A model generated the notes under the pieces. It was not told the DNA's origin. It did no database searches and saw only the letters and a list, made by a program, of their open reading frames with translations. A stretch of DNA of 64,000 nucleotides from the NCBI GenBank assembly GCA_964345395.1, contig CAYFRA010000001.1, positions 13,489 through 77,488 on the forward strand, read 5' to 3'. Made by a program: the position numbers and the translations under genes. Shown here piece by piece: positions 52,235 through 61,476 of the stretch; position 1 is the first letter of the stretch, and each line of letters starts with the position of its first letter. Source of the DNA: UPXZ01 sp964345395 (GTDB lineage Bacteria; Bacteroidota; Bacteroidia; Bacteroidales; Paludibacteraceae).

Positions 52235-52272
52235 AAAAAGAGGGTAGTGCAAAATGCATTTATCCTCTTTTT
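52235..52272 (+). terminator. terminator of the barrel-RND-carrier operon
   Basis: Stem AAAAAGAGGGTA / TATCCTCTTTTT with one G-U pair and a small inner TGC/GCA helix, then a T run. It separates the operon from hydF. Confidence 0.85.
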
Positions 52273-52307
52273 TCTGCTTGAAATGAAAAAGCCTCAAACT
52301 TTCTCAC

Positions 52308-52315
52308 TATATTTG
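52308..52315 (+). promoter_or_regulatory. candidate -7 element (TATATTTG) of hydF-hydE
   Basis: Exact TAnnTTTG match, 25 bp before the hydF ATG; -33 box not seen. Confidence 0.5.
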
Positions 52316-52340
52316 CGATAAAATAATCTGTTTTAGATTT

Positions 52341-53582
52341 ATGAACCTTGAAAATGATAAAATAACCAATAAAAAAACGATTTTAGAATCCGTTTCTATT
52401 GCTATTTTCGGAAGAAGAAATGTGGGTAAAAGCTCGCTAATTAATCTGCTCATCGGTCAAAATATCGCCATTGTATCTGATATACCTGGCACCACCACCG
52501 ATCCAGTCAGAAAACGAACTGAAATCAGCGAAATTGGTATAGTTAGCTTAATTGATACCGCTGGGATTGATGATGTGGGCGAAATTGGCTCAAAAAGGGT
52601 AGGTAAATCTTTAGAAATATTGAAACAAACCGATTTTGCTATTTTACTTATTAGCAACAACCTTTTTGAAAGCTTTGAAATCGATTTGATAAAGCAGTTT
52701 GACAAATATAGCATCCCTTATATCATACTTCACAATAAGAATGACTTAGTCCCACTTCAGTCAAATACAATTGAACATATTAGAAAAATATACCAAAACG
52801 AAGTGATTGAATTTTCTACGTTGAATGAGGCAAAGAAAGATTATTTGATCAAAGCAATCAAAGAGCTTATCGAACAAAACAGAGAAAAACAGATAGGGAT
52901 TTTTGATAATTTGGTGAAACCAAATGATTTGGTGCTTTTAATTACGCCAATTGACGAATCTGCACCTAAAGGAAGATTAATACTGCCCCAGAATCAGAGC
53001 ATTCGTAAATTATTGGATGAGTCGTGCATAACGGTCGTAATCAAAGATAATGAATTGGATGCTTTTTTGAGTTTAGGAATTGAACCCCATTTAGTCGTAA
53101 CCGACAGCAAAGTGTTTGATTATGTAGCAGACAGATTGCCTCCACATATATCTCTCACAAGTTTCAGTATTCTTTTTGCCAGACAAAAAGGTGATTTTGA
53201 AAAATATATTGCTGGTACACACTATTTATCTCAACTGAAAGATAATGATCAAATTTTGATCTTGGAAAGTTGCACCCATCACAGCAGTTGCGATGATATT
53301 GGTAGAGTAAAAATACCCTCTTTATTGAGAAAATTAAGCGGCAAAGAACTAAAATTTGATATTATTTCAGGCCTATCCGAACTACCAAAAAACGTATCGA
53401 AATATAACTTAGCAATTCAATGTGGTGGATGTATGGTAACCCGAAAACAGTTGCTCAATCGGTTAAAACCATTTATCGAAGCCAATATCCCCATAACCAA
53501 CTATGGGATGACTTTAGCTTATGTAAATGGAATTTTTGAAAGAGCTATTGAGCCACTTATTTCAACAAACAGAGTCAAGTAA
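52341..53582 (+). CDS. hydF: [FeFe] hydrogenase H-cluster maturation GTPase HydF
   Basis: Scaffold that assembles and delivers the di-iron subcluster to HydA. 413 residues. The N-terminal GTPase domain has Walker A IAIFGRRNVGKSSLINLL, PGTTTDP (switch I) and LIDTAGID; the C-terminal cluster-binding domain has LESCTHHSSCDDIG and IQCGGCMVTRKQ, i.e. the CxH...CxxC ligand set. Followed by hydE after 5 bp. hydG and the hydrogenase itself are not in the window. Confidence 0.94.
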   Translation: MNLENDKITNKKTILESVSIAIFGRRNVGKSSLINLLIGQNIAIVSDIPGTTTDPVRKRTEISEIGIVSLIDTAGIDDVGEIGSKRVGKSLEILKQTDFAILLISNNLFESFEIDLIKQFDKYSIPYIILHNKNDLVPLQSNTIEHIRKIYQNEVIEFSTLNEAKKDYLIKAIKELIEQNREKQIGIFDNLVKPNDLVLLITPIDESAPKGRLILPQNQSIRKLLDESCITVVIKDNELDAFLSLGIEPHLVVTDSKVFDYVADRLPPHISLTSFSILFARQKGDFEKYIAGTHYLSQLKDNDQILILESCTHHSSCDDIGRVKIPSLLRKLSGKELKFDIISGLSELPKNVSKYNLAIQCGGCMVTRKQLLNRLKPFIEANIPITNYGMTLAYVNGIFERAIEPLISTNRVK

Positions 53583-53587
53583 AGAAA

Positions 53588-54637
53588 ATGCCACAGTTAT
53601 TAAAATCAGATATTATTCGTTTTCTCTCATCGACATCAGATGAAGAACAGAAGCTTTTTAGTTTAGCTCGAAGGGTGAAAACAGATAATGTAGGTAAACA
53701 AGTCTATCTTCGTGGTCTGATTGAGCTAAGCAATGTGTGCGAAAAAGATTGTTTTTATTGTGGCATTCGGCATAGCAACAAAAACATAAATCATTATCAT
53801 TTAACAGAAAAAGAGGCTGTTGAAGCTATACGATTTGCTTATGATAGTGGTATGGGTTCGGTGGCTATTCAAACTGGCGAGATGTCTAACCCCGCTTTTG
53901 TTGATAAAATTGAGCGAATCTTGAAAGCCGCAATGAAACTTAGCAACCATCAAATTGGAATTACGCTCTCTTGTGGCGAACAGAGTGAAGAGACTTATCG
54001 CCGCTGGCGAGAGGCAGGCGCTTTGCGTTACCTACTGCGTGTAGAAACTTCAAACCCTGAACTCTATAAGAAACTCCACCCTCAAGATGGAGAGCATAGC
54101 TTCGAAAATCGCTTGGAAGCACTCCATCTTCTCCGAAAAACAGGCTATCAGGTAGGCACAGGAGTGATGATAGGCTTGCCTGATCAAAGTGTCGAAGATT
54201 TAGCTGAAGATTTGCTCTTTATGAAAAACTTAGATATTGATATGTGCGGGATGGGACCCTATATCGAACACCAAGACACCCCACTCTATCATCATCGAAA
54301 CAATCTATTACCACTAAATAAGCGACTCAATCTAAGTTTGAAAATGATTGCACTGCTCCGCATATTAATGCCTGATATCAACATAGCTGCCACTACAGCT
54401 CTACAAAGTATTGATGCAAATGGACGATTACGAGCCATTGAATATGGAGCCAACGTATTGATGCCCAATATCACACCAAAAAAATACCGTGACGACTATT
54501 TTCTTTATCAAAATAAACCTCTCGCATCGCAAAGCGACGAAGATGAACTGAAAAATTTGGCTCACTCACTGAAAAGTATCAATCACACCATTGGTTTAAG
54601 AGCTCAGGGAAACTCATTGAGGTTTGGTAAAAGGTGA
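53588..54637 (+). CDS. hydE: [FeFe] hydrogenase H-cluster radical SAM maturase HydE
   Basis: Radical SAM enzyme that helps make the dithiomethylamine bridge or prepare the precursor complex of the H-cluster. 349 residues. The cluster motif is EKDCFYCGIRHSN (C-x3-C-x2-C with the preceding C in SNVC), followed by GSVAIQTGEMSNPAFVDKIE, RYLLRVETSNPELYKKLHPQ and GTGVMIGLPDQSVEDLAEDL. Directly follows hydF; the two must be co-transcribed. Confidence 0.94.
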   Translation: MPQLLKSDIIRFLSSTSDEEQKLFSLARRVKTDNVGKQVYLRGLIELSNVCEKDCFYCGIRHSNKNINHYHLTEKEAVEAIRFAYDSGMGSVAIQTGEMSNPAFVDKIERILKAAMKLSNHQIGITLSCGEQSEETYRRWREAGALRYLLRVETSNPELYKKLHPQDGEHSFENRLEALHLLRKTGYQVGTGVMIGLPDQSVEDLAEDLLFMKNLDIDMCGMGPYIEHQDTPLYHHRNNLLPLNKRLNLSLKMIALLRILMPDINIAATTALQSIDANGRLRAIEYGANVLMPNITPKKYRDDYFLYQNKPLASQSDEDELKNLAHSLKSINHTIGLRAQGNSLRFGKR

Positions 54638-54660
54638 GTCAGAACGCTATTTTTATAAAT

Positions 54661-54688
54661 AAAGGACTCCCATTACTGAAAGTCCTTT
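54661..54688 (+). terminator. bidirectional terminator between hydE and queA
   Basis: An 8-bp stem AAAGGACT / AGTCCTTT with a 12-nt loop, flanked by A/T-rich sequence on both sides, between convergent hydE and queA. Shorter than the others, so less certain. Confidence 0.6.
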
Positions 54689-54728
54689 TATCCATCGAAT
54701 TAATGATTGTCGTATATAAACTTATTGA

Positions 54729-55778
54729 TTATAAAATCAATAAAGCATCGCCATAAGCACCAAACCTGTAACCCTCTTTAATGGCTACATCATATAAGTT
54801 CATTACCTCTTCATATCCACCAAAAGCAGCTGATAACATCAACATGGTTGACTGTGGAAAATGAAAATTTGTAATCATCGCTTGGGCTACCGTAAAATCG
54901 TAAGGAGGGAAAATAAATTTATTTGTCCACCCATCAAATGTTTTGATTTTACCTTCAGTATCAACTACTGTTTCTAAGGCTCGCATTACAGTTGCCCCCA
55001 CCGCACACACTTTGCTACCGCGGTCTTTTGCTCTGTTCACATCATTCACCGCATCTTCAACAATAATCATCTGTTCCGAGTCAACTTTATGTTTGGTTAA
55101 ATCCTCTACATCAATCTCACGGAAATTACCTAAACTCATATGAGATGTAATAAATGTTCGCTCAATGCCTCTTATTTCCATACGCTTGAGCAACTCACGA
55201 CTAAAATGTCTTCCTGCTGCGGGTACCGAAACCGCACCTTCGTTTTTTGCAAATACAGTTTGGAAATTATCTTCATCACCTTCCTCTACAGGGCGATTAA
55301 TGACACGGGGAATAGGTGTTTCGCCAAGTGAAAACAGCTCTTGCTTGAACTCCTCATGAGATCCATCATACAAAAATCGAACAGTTCGTCCACGTGATGT
55401 AGTGTTATCAATAACCTCAGCCATTATCGACTCGTCTTCTCCAAAATAAAGTTTGTTTCCAATTCTTATTTTTCGAGCAGGCTCTACCAAAACATCCCAA
55501 AGACGCGTTTCTCGATTTAACTCACGCAATAGAAACACTTCAATTTGAGCTCCAGTTTTCTCTTTATTCCCATAAAGTCGTGCCGGAAAAACCTTCGTAT
55601 CATTAAAAACAAATAGATCTTTATCATCAAAATAGTCAAGCACATCTTTAAATTGTTTATGCTCTATTTCACCCGTTTTTCGATGAAAAACCATCAAACG
55701 AGATTCGTCTCTAAACCTTGCAGGATATTGAGCAATCAACTCTTCGGGCAATTTAAATTTAAATTGAGATAACTTCAT
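54729..55778 (-). CDS. queA: S-adenosylmethionine:tRNA ribosyltransferase-isomerase
   Basis: Makes epoxyqueuosine from preQ1 on tRNAs with GUN anticodons. 349 residues. Motifs: KLPEELIAQYPARFRDESRL near the N-terminus, FVFNDTKVFPARLYG, PAAGRHFSRELLKRME, THKVDSEQM and the closing FHFPQSTMLMLSAAFGGYE. Last gene of a same-strand series from yfhO through ftsX, DUF3098, uppP and truB; 54 bp follow truB. Confidence 0.95.
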   Translation of the reverse strand: MKLSQFKFKLPEELIAQYPARFRDESRLMVFHRKTGEIEHKQFKDVLDYFDDKDLFVFNDTKVFPARLYGNKEKTGAQIEVFLLRELNRETRLWDVLVEPARKIRIGNKLYFGEDESIMAEVIDNTTSRGRTVRFLYDGSHEEFKQELFSLGETPIPRVINRPVEEGDEDNFQTVFAKNEGAVSVPAAGRHFSRELLKRMEIRGIERTFITSHMSLGNFREIDVEDLTKHKVDSEQMIIVEDAVNDVNRAKDRGSKVCAVGATVMRALETVVDTEGKIKTFDGWTNKFIFPPYDFTVAQAMITNFHFPQSTMLMLSAAFGGYEEVMNLYDVAIKEGYRFGAYGDALLIL

Positions 55779-55832
55779 ACCAAATATATATTAAATATTA
55801 AATAATCAAATTAAAAAACAACTGTTGGGATT

Positions 55833-56513
55833 TTATATTTCTTCTAACAACTCGTCTATATCCCAACAATCAACCATACTAACGTCGCCTATACGCGTTC
55901 GTTCTAAAGATGTAAGATGTGCTCCGCTTTGCAATGACTCGCCTATATCGCGTGCCAATGCACGAATATATGTACCTTTGCTACACACTACACGAATTTT
56001 CAACTCAGGCATAGAAAAACTAAGCACTTCTATCTCATCAATGACCAAAAGTTTTGGTTTTAACTGCACCTCTTCTCCATTTCGGGCATAATCATAGGCT
56101 TTCTTTCCATCCACTTTTACGGCTGAATAGATGGGAGGAGTTTGCCATATTTCACCCACAAATTTAGGAATGACTTCATTTACCAACTCTTCAGTAATAT
56201 GTTCAGTCGGATAATAAGCATCAATCTCTTTCTCTAAATCAAACGATGGAGTTGTTGCTCCTAAATGCAATGTTGCTACGTACTCTTTGGTTTGATATTG
56301 AAACTCTTCTATTCGCTTGGTTGCCTTGCCAGTACAAATTATCATCACACCTGTTGCCAAAGGATCTAACGTACCAGCATGTCCAACTTTTATTTTTTTT
56401 ACCCCTAATTTTCGACTAATTTGATTTCTGATTTTATAAATCAAATCAAATGAGGTCCATTTTAGTGGCTTGTTGACAAACAAAACTTCTCCAGCAAAAT
56501 AATCTCTTTCCAT
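55833..56513 (-). CDS. truB: tRNA pseudouridine-55 synthase
   Basis: Makes the T-loop pseudouridine 55 in tRNA. 226 residues, the short form lacking a C-terminal PUA domain, as usual in this phylum. Motifs: LFVNKPLKWTSFDLI, KVGHAGTLDPLATGVMII with the catalytic Asp, and QTPPIYSAVKVDGKKAYDYA. Four bp after uppP on the same strand. Confidence 0.95.
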   Translation of the reverse strand: MERDYFAGEVLFVNKPLKWTSFDLIYKIRNQISRKLGVKKIKVGHAGTLDPLATGVMIICTGKATKRIEEFQYQTKEYVATLHLGATTPSFDLEKEIDAYYPTEHITEELVNEVIPKFVGEIWQTPPIYSAVKVDGKKAYDYARNGEEVQLKPKLLVIDEIEVLSFSMPELKIRVVCSKGTYIRALARDIGESLQSGAHLTSLERTRIGDVSMVDCWDIDELLEEI

Positions 56514-56517
56514 CTAA

Positions 56518-57402
56518 TTATACTTCGAGGCTAAAACCCATTAAAAGTAAAATAATAATTGTCATCCCTGCCAATATACGGTAGTAACCAAAAGCTTTGA
56601 AACCATATTTAGTCAAAAAGCTAATAAAAAACTTAATGGCCAACATCGCAACTACAAATGCTACCACATTACCAATTACCATTACCCAGATATTATCCAT
56701 CAACATTTGACGTGCTCCGTCATCAAGCAAAAGTTTCAAAAGCTTGTAACCCGAGGCTGCTGCCATAGTTGGAACTGCAAGAAAAAACGAAAATTCAGCT
56801 GCAGTTTTCCTACTAAATCCTATTGCCGTACCACCCACAATTGTAGCCATTGAGCGAGATACGCCCGGTATCATTGCAATAGCTTGTGCAAAACCAATTT
56901 TCAAAGCATGCTTATTATTCATTTTAGGTTCACTATCTTCTGAATGACTGAACCATCTATCCACAAAAAGCATAAAAACACCTCCAATTACCAACATCGT
57001 AGCTACTACCCACACATTTTCTAACAAACTATCGATGTAGTCACTAAGCAACAAACCTAAAAATGCAGCAGGTAAAAATGCAATAAATAATTTAACGTAG
57101 AAATCATATTTATAAAGAAATCGTTGCCAATAAAGCTTGCTTGTATCTGCTTTATTGAGCTCTGTAGTTCCTTCTTTATCAAATATTTTCACGCTATTTA
57201 GTTTAACAAACCGCTGCCAATAGAGCACCAATACCGATAAAATAGCTCCAAATTGGATGATTACTGTAAACGCTTTTACAAAATCATCACTTTTTACTCC
57301 TAAAATTCCCTGTGTAATAATCATATGCCCTGTGGAGGAAACAGGCAAAAACTCAGTTAGCCCTTCAACAATGGCAATAATTATTGCTTCAATTATACTC
57401 AT
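56518..57402 (-). CDS. uppP: undecaprenyl-diphosphate phosphatase UppP (BacA)
   Basis: Recycles undecaprenyl pyrophosphate in peptidoglycan synthesis; overproduction is linked with bacitracin resistance. 294 residues, about eight helices. Signature motifs: VEGLTEFLPVSSTGHMIITQ and AQAIAMIPGVSRSMATIVGG (the P-G-x-S-R-S phosphate motif). Its start abuts the DUF3098 stop with no base between them. Confidence 0.95.
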   Translation of the reverse strand: MSIIEAIIIAIVEGLTEFLPVSSTGHMIITQGILGVKSDDFVKAFTVIIQFGAILSVLVLYWQRFVKLNSVKIFDKEGTTELNKADTSKLYWQRFLYKYDFYVKLFIAFLPAAFLGLLLSDYIDSLLENVWVVATMLVIGGVFMLFVDRWFSHSEDSEPKMNNKHALKIGFAQAIAMIPGVSRSMATIVGGTAIGFSRKTAAEFSFFLAVPTMAAASGYKLLKLLLDDGARQMLMDNIWVMVIGNVVAFVVAMLAIKFFISFLTKYGFKAFGYYRILAGMTIIILLLMGFSLEV

Positions 57403-57645
57403 CTATTTATTGGCTTTTGTGGGTTTATACATAATGGCTGCAATCATTGCTACAAAACCCAATAAAGAGATTATTGGTGCAACAACTATGCGGCGAGTGC
57501 TGTAAATATCAGGATTAAACTCTGCTCCCGATGGCTCACCACTCATCAATAAAAAACCAATGATGATTACCACAAAAGAGACCAATATTAATAAATAATT
57601 TATCTTAGCTAAACCATATCTTTTTTCTTCTTTCAACTCTTTCAT
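57403..57645 (-). CDS. DUF3098 small membrane protein
   Basis: About 80 residues, two membrane helices with GLAKINYLLILVSFVVIIIG and a second near the end; the short outer loop holds FNPDIYSTRRIVVAPI, the family hallmark. Function unknown; always seen by me between ftsX and uppP in Bacteroidota, hinting at cell-envelope or division work. The ATG at 57645 is chosen over the longer frame, which begins inside ftsX. Confidence 0.85.
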   Translation of the reverse strand: MKELKEEKRYGLAKINYLLILVSFVVIIIGFLLMSGEPSGAEFNPDIYSTRRIVVAPIISLLGFVAMIAAIMYKPTKANK

Positions 57646-57676
57646 AAAAGACAATTCTATTTTAGTTTTAATTTTT

Positions 57677-58558
57677 CTATACAAAATACATATCGTCTGT
57701 ACGCATACGTACATAACGCCCTACTGCATAATAGGAGGAAACTGCTGACAAAACAATACCCGAAAGCAGAATAATTGCAGCAATAATCAGCGATGTTTCA
57801 ACAGTAATGAACCGAGCACTTATATCAAATTTTATATGCATATAATACAATATTCCCGCTATAAACAGCATAGCTAAAATTGATGCAACAACTCCGTTCC
57901 ATATACTTTTCAACACATAGGGTTTGCGTATAAACCAACTTTTTGCACCTACCAATTTCATCGTATTCACGATAAAACGGTCTGAATAAACTCGCAATCG
58001 TATGGTGTTGTTAATCAACACAAATGAGATAAAAAGCAATACGAGAGTCAAACCCATCAACACCCAAGTAATACGAACAATATTCTCATTCACTTCGTTC
58101 ATAAAGTCTTTCTGATAATTGATCTCTTCAATGTTTGCAGAAAAACGACTTAATACTTTCTCTATAACCGCTACACTATCTACATTGGCATAATGAGCAT
58201 TTAATTTAACCTCAAAAAGCGGAAAAAGTGGGTTGAAACCCAAAAACTCTTCAGGATTTTCACCCAAATAATCAATATGCTCTTGTAGAGCAAGTTCTTT
58301 TGAGATAAATTGTGCAGACTTAGCAAAACTACTCTTGTTTAAAAACTGCTGAATATTTTCGCTTTGCTCTTCACTCGTATTTTCATTGAGCACAATGGTC
58401 AAGTTGATATTTTCGCGAATATATTTGGTCATATCGTGTGCCAAAAACATTGTCAATGCCAACATACCAATCAGCGTAAGCACCATAGCCATAGTGATGG
58501 TTGCGGTGGTGCCTGCATTACGCATATTTTGTCTTCTTGTTTTTATTTTTTTTGCCAT
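57677..58558 (-). CDS. ftsX: cell-division protein FtsX
   Basis: Permease-like half of FtsEX, which activates cell-wall hydrolases at the division site. 293 residues: one N-terminal helix (about 20-40), a periplasmic domain (about 45-165, NINLTIVLNENTSEEQSENI), then three more helices (about 170-190, 220-245 and 262-285), the FtsX fold. ftsE is not adjacent. Starts 8 bp after yfhO. Confidence 0.92.
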   Translation of the reverse strand: MAKKIKTRRQNMRNAGTTATITMAMVLTLIGMLALTMFLAHDMTKYIRENINLTIVLNENTSEEQSENIQQFLNKSSFAKSAQFISKELALQEHIDYLGENPEEFLGFNPLFPLFEVKLNAHYANVDSVAVIEKVLSRFSANIEEINYQKDFMNEVNENIVRITWVLMGLTLVLLFISFVLINNTIRLRVYSDRFIVNTMKLVGAKSWFIRKPYVLKSIWNGVVASILAMLFIAGILYYMHIKFDISARFITVETSLIIAAIILLSGIVLSAVSSYYAVGRYVRMRTDDMYFV

Positions 58559-58566
58559 ATATAGAG

Positions 58567-61056
58567 CTATTTTTCAAGTTTCAAATCTTTTTTACCTCTC
58601 CCTTTTATATACACAAAAAGAAACAGCAACAATCCCAATAGGAAAATTGTAGATGATATTATTGCAATTATATTTCCCTGTGAATAGCTTTTGGGCTCAA
58701 ACTTAAATTCTAACTCGTATTTTCCTGCTTTTAGTGGCATCCCTCTCAGTAAATAATTGACACGGGTATAAGGAACCTCCTCACCATCGATTGTAGCAAT
58801 CCAGCCCTTATCATAAAATATTTCTGAAAATACTGCCACCTGATCACTGTTGCAACTTACATTATAAACAAGGTGATTGGGTTTGTATGATATAAGCTCA
58901 ATGCTTGCTGTGCTATCTGGTAAAATCTCAGAAGGCAAAACAGACGACACAGCCTGATCAACTACCAATTCCTTTTTGGTGTCAATCTCACCCAACATAC
59001 GCATCTCTTCATTAGCATCTTTTGCGATGTTAATCTTCTCTACAAACCAAGCATTGCCATTTTGATAAGGATTTAAAATCGGCTGAGCTTGTTTGTTGAA
59101 AATAATATATTTAAGATTGAGCATATTGAGAATGTTCAAACCCTCCATAATTTCAATCAACTCTTCAACCGATCCCGCTGTAGCCAACGTGCCAATTTCC
59201 CTCTCTAACTGCATATTGATCAACTCTTGGTATCTACGAAGTTTTGCAGCATGGTAGCCTCCTATATTTTTATGATAAAATGAGGGAGATGCATCGTTGA
59301 ATATATTAACAGATAAATCTAAAACACGAAATTGTGATTGATCTTGCAAGATAAACTCATCGGCAGGTCCTTTTTGTACCAATTGTTTTGGACGTGGTGC
59401 TGAGAAATTATCTTCATTTAAATATCTTTTTGCTACTGGCGCCAAGTCCAATAAAATGAAAAATCCAATCAATGCTATTGAAACTCCTTTTTTAAGATAG
59501 TTTTTGGAATAAAGCCATAAAATAAATGCAGCAATAACGATAAACATCAACGAACGAGCTGCATCAGCTCGAAGCATTGCCATCCTATCCAATGGTAATG
59601 TATCTTTTAAAAATGCAAAGTCGCCTTGAAACTGCATATCTTGACCTGACACGAAGCTACCAGCCAACGATGGGATTAAAGCAAATAGAAGTGCTATACC
59701 TCCCGTTATCGCTGCACTAATCAGGATTTGTTTTTGTAATTTCAGTTTATCAACTTGCCCTTCATACAGCTCTTTTAATGCCATAAATGCCATTACTCCC
59801 ACAGCTATATTGGTAACTACCAATATCATAGAGACAGTACGGAACTTGTTATACATCGGGAAGTAATCGATGAAAAAATCGGTAAGAGGCATAAAGTTTT
59901 TACCCCACGATAGCATAGTTGTCAATAAGATAACAGGTATCAACCACCATTTCAGTCGTTTATCAACTACAAAAAGAGACAGCACAAATAGAAACATAAC
60001 TATTGCACCAAAATATACAGGCCCAGAAGTACCCGGTTGTGTTCCCCAATAGAGCGGCATTTGTTTTATAATTTCCTTGACCTGTCTGTCTGGCACACCT
60101 AAATTTTGCAAATATTTAGCTGTTTCACTTTTTTCGCTCAACGCTCCCCCACTTGCACCACCTTTGAAATTCGGAATTAACAAGGTCATTGTTTCGTCCA
60201 CTCCGTAGCTCCATTGTGTAATGTAATCTTTATTCAAACCTTGCTGCGAACTTGAGGTATCCTCTGTTAAACCGTTTGATTTGCCTCGCATCGTATATTG
60301 GCTATACTCATAGGTTGTAATCAATGCAGTCGCATTCATTCCAAGTGCTACAATCAAAGCCACAAGCATCACTCCCACAGTCTTTAAAAAACTTACAAAC
60401 TTATTTTCTAAAATACTATAAACAAGCTCTACAATACCAAATATCAGCAGCATAATAGCTACATAATATAGGATTTGAATATGATTGGCACGAATAGCCA
60501 AACTCAAAAACAGGGCTACTAATAAGCCTCCTAAAATTCTTTTTTTTCTAAAAGCAAGAAAAACAGAACCAATCAAAGGTGCTACATATGCAATAGTTAT
60601 CGCTTTGGAGTTGTGCCCGGCAGCAATGATGATGAAGTTATATGAAGCAAAACTTAACCCTATCGAGCCTATTAAAGCCTGCCAAGGTTTCAAACCCATT
60701 GCCAAAAACAAAATATAGAACCCAATCAAATATAGAATTAGATTGCTTATGGGGCGTGGAAAAGCCAATATAACACTCTCAACATATTGTAGAACATTAT
60801 AAGGTTGCTTCATCGAAATTTGATAGTTGGGCATACCTCCAAACATCGAGTTGGTCCACAAAGTAACATCATCGTGTGATTCATTATACTCAATGGTTTC
60901 TTGAGCCATACTTCGCCAACTGTCGGTGTCGTGTGCAACAAGTTCGCGTCCTTCAACAACAGGAATAAAGTTGACAATAGCTAATACAATAAAAAGTAGT
61001 AGAGCTGCAATGTGTGGTAAATAAAAATGATGATTGGCACTTAGTTTTTTCGACAT
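58567..61056 (-). CDS. YfhO-family membrane protein
   Basis: A large polytopic membrane protein of 829 residues in the YfhO/glycosyltransferase-C-like group. About 13 helices fill residues 10-560, including the first-loop NSMFGGMPNYQI segment of the family; a soluble domain follows (about 570-790, with YHKNIGGYHAAKLRRYQELI and IYDKGWIATIDGEEVPYTRV) and a last helix. In Gram-positive bacteria YfhO works in lipoteichoic-acid glycosylation; the role here is unknown. It is first in the run yfhO-ftsX-DUF3098-uppP-truB-queA; a weak promoter lies at 61104-61111. Confidence 0.88.
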   Translation of the reverse strand: MSKKLSANHHFYLPHIAALLLFIVLAIVNFIPVVEGRELVAHDTDSWRSMAQETIEYNESHDDVTLWTNSMFGGMPNYQISMKQPYNVLQYVESVILAFPRPISNLILYLIGFYILFLAMGLKPWQALIGSIGLSFASYNFIIIAAGHNSKAITIAYVAPLIGSVFLAFRKKRILGGLLVALFLSLAIRANHIQILYYVAIMLLIFGIVELVYSILENKFVSFLKTVGVMLVALIVALGMNATALITTYEYSQYTMRGKSNGLTEDTSSSQQGLNKDYITQWSYGVDETMTLLIPNFKGGASGGALSEKSETAKYLQNLGVPDRQVKEIIKQMPLYWGTQPGTSGPVYFGAIVMFLFVLSLFVVDKRLKWWLIPVILLTTMLSWGKNFMPLTDFFIDYFPMYNKFRTVSMILVVTNIAVGVMAFMALKELYEGQVDKLKLQKQILISAAITGGIALLFALIPSLAGSFVSGQDMQFQGDFAFLKDTLPLDRMAMLRADAARSLMFIVIAAFILWLYSKNYLKKGVSIALIGFFILLDLAPVAKRYLNEDNFSAPRPKQLVQKGPADEFILQDQSQFRVLDLSVNIFNDASPSFYHKNIGGYHAAKLRRYQELINMQLEREIGTLATAGSVEELIEIMEGLNILNMLNLKYIIFNKQAQPILNPYQNGNAWFVEKINIAKDANEEMRMLGEIDTKKELVVDQAVSSVLPSEILPDSTASIELISYKPNHLVYNVSCNSDQVAVFSEIFYDKGWIATIDGEEVPYTRVNYLLRGMPLKAGKYELEFKFEPKSYSQGNIIAIISSTIFLLGLLLFLFVYIKGRGKKDLKLEK

Positions 61057-61103
61057 ATTTCGATATTCTTGTTATTTTTGGATACAATATGGGCAAAATC
61101 ATA

Positions 61104-61111
61104 CAAAAGTA
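61104..61111 (-). promoter_or_regulatory. candidate -7 element (TACTTTTG) of the yfhO-ftsX run
   Basis: Exact TAnnTTTG match on the minus strand, 47 bp before ATG 61056. No -33 box seen. Confidence 0.45.
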
Positions 61112-61198
61112 CAACATTTTTCTTGCTTTACTCCATTATTGCAGGGAAACTTTGACTGTAAAATCAAAATCAAACTATTTTTAATAAAAAAGTCAAAG

Positions 61199-61228
61199 AA
61201 AAAACGGGGCGATTCACATCGACCCGTT
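61199..61228 (-). terminator. terminator of the FeoB-associated peptide gene
   Basis: On the minus strand AACGGGTCGAT pairs with ATCGCCCCGTT (one mismatch) around a 4-nt loop, then a T run. It lies 21 bp past the stop of the 47-residue reading frame and supports that frame as a real gene. Confidence 0.8.
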
Positions 61229-61249
61229 CTTTAATTCATTCACACACAC

Positions 61250-61393
61250 TTAAAATTTACTTGTAGGCGAACAACTATCACATCCACTGCAACCAGAGCT
61301 GCCGGATTTGTTGGATATTATCTTATACAGTCGATAAGCGACATAAGCAAAAACGATAATTCCAATCAAAATTACTAATAGTTGTTGCATCAT
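61250..61393 (-). CDS. FeoB-associated Cys-rich membrane protein (47 aa)
   Basis: A very short gene. It encodes one membrane helix (LLVILIGIIVFAYVAYRLY) then a tail NKSGSSGCSGCDSCSP: a CxxCxxC cluster, the hallmark of the small FeoB-associated proteins (PF12669-like), which may handle ferrous iron at the FeoB pore. Two adjacent ATGs (61393, 61390) could start it. feoA and feoB are not in the window. A terminator directly follows, which makes a chance frame unlikely. Confidence 0.8.
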   Translation of the reverse strand: MMQQLLVILIGIIVFAYVAYRLYKIISNKSGSSGCSGCDSCSPTSKF

Positions 61394-61476
61394 TCTAACT
61401 ATATAACAGAAAAGTTAGCATAAAGTTCAACCCAAAGTAAACTTTTTTCTTAATATTTCTTCAAAGATACAATAAT

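Noticed and set aside
55385..55400. CACGTG-containing site in queA as a parS candidate
   Set aside because: Flanks outside the central hexamer do not match the parS palindrome.
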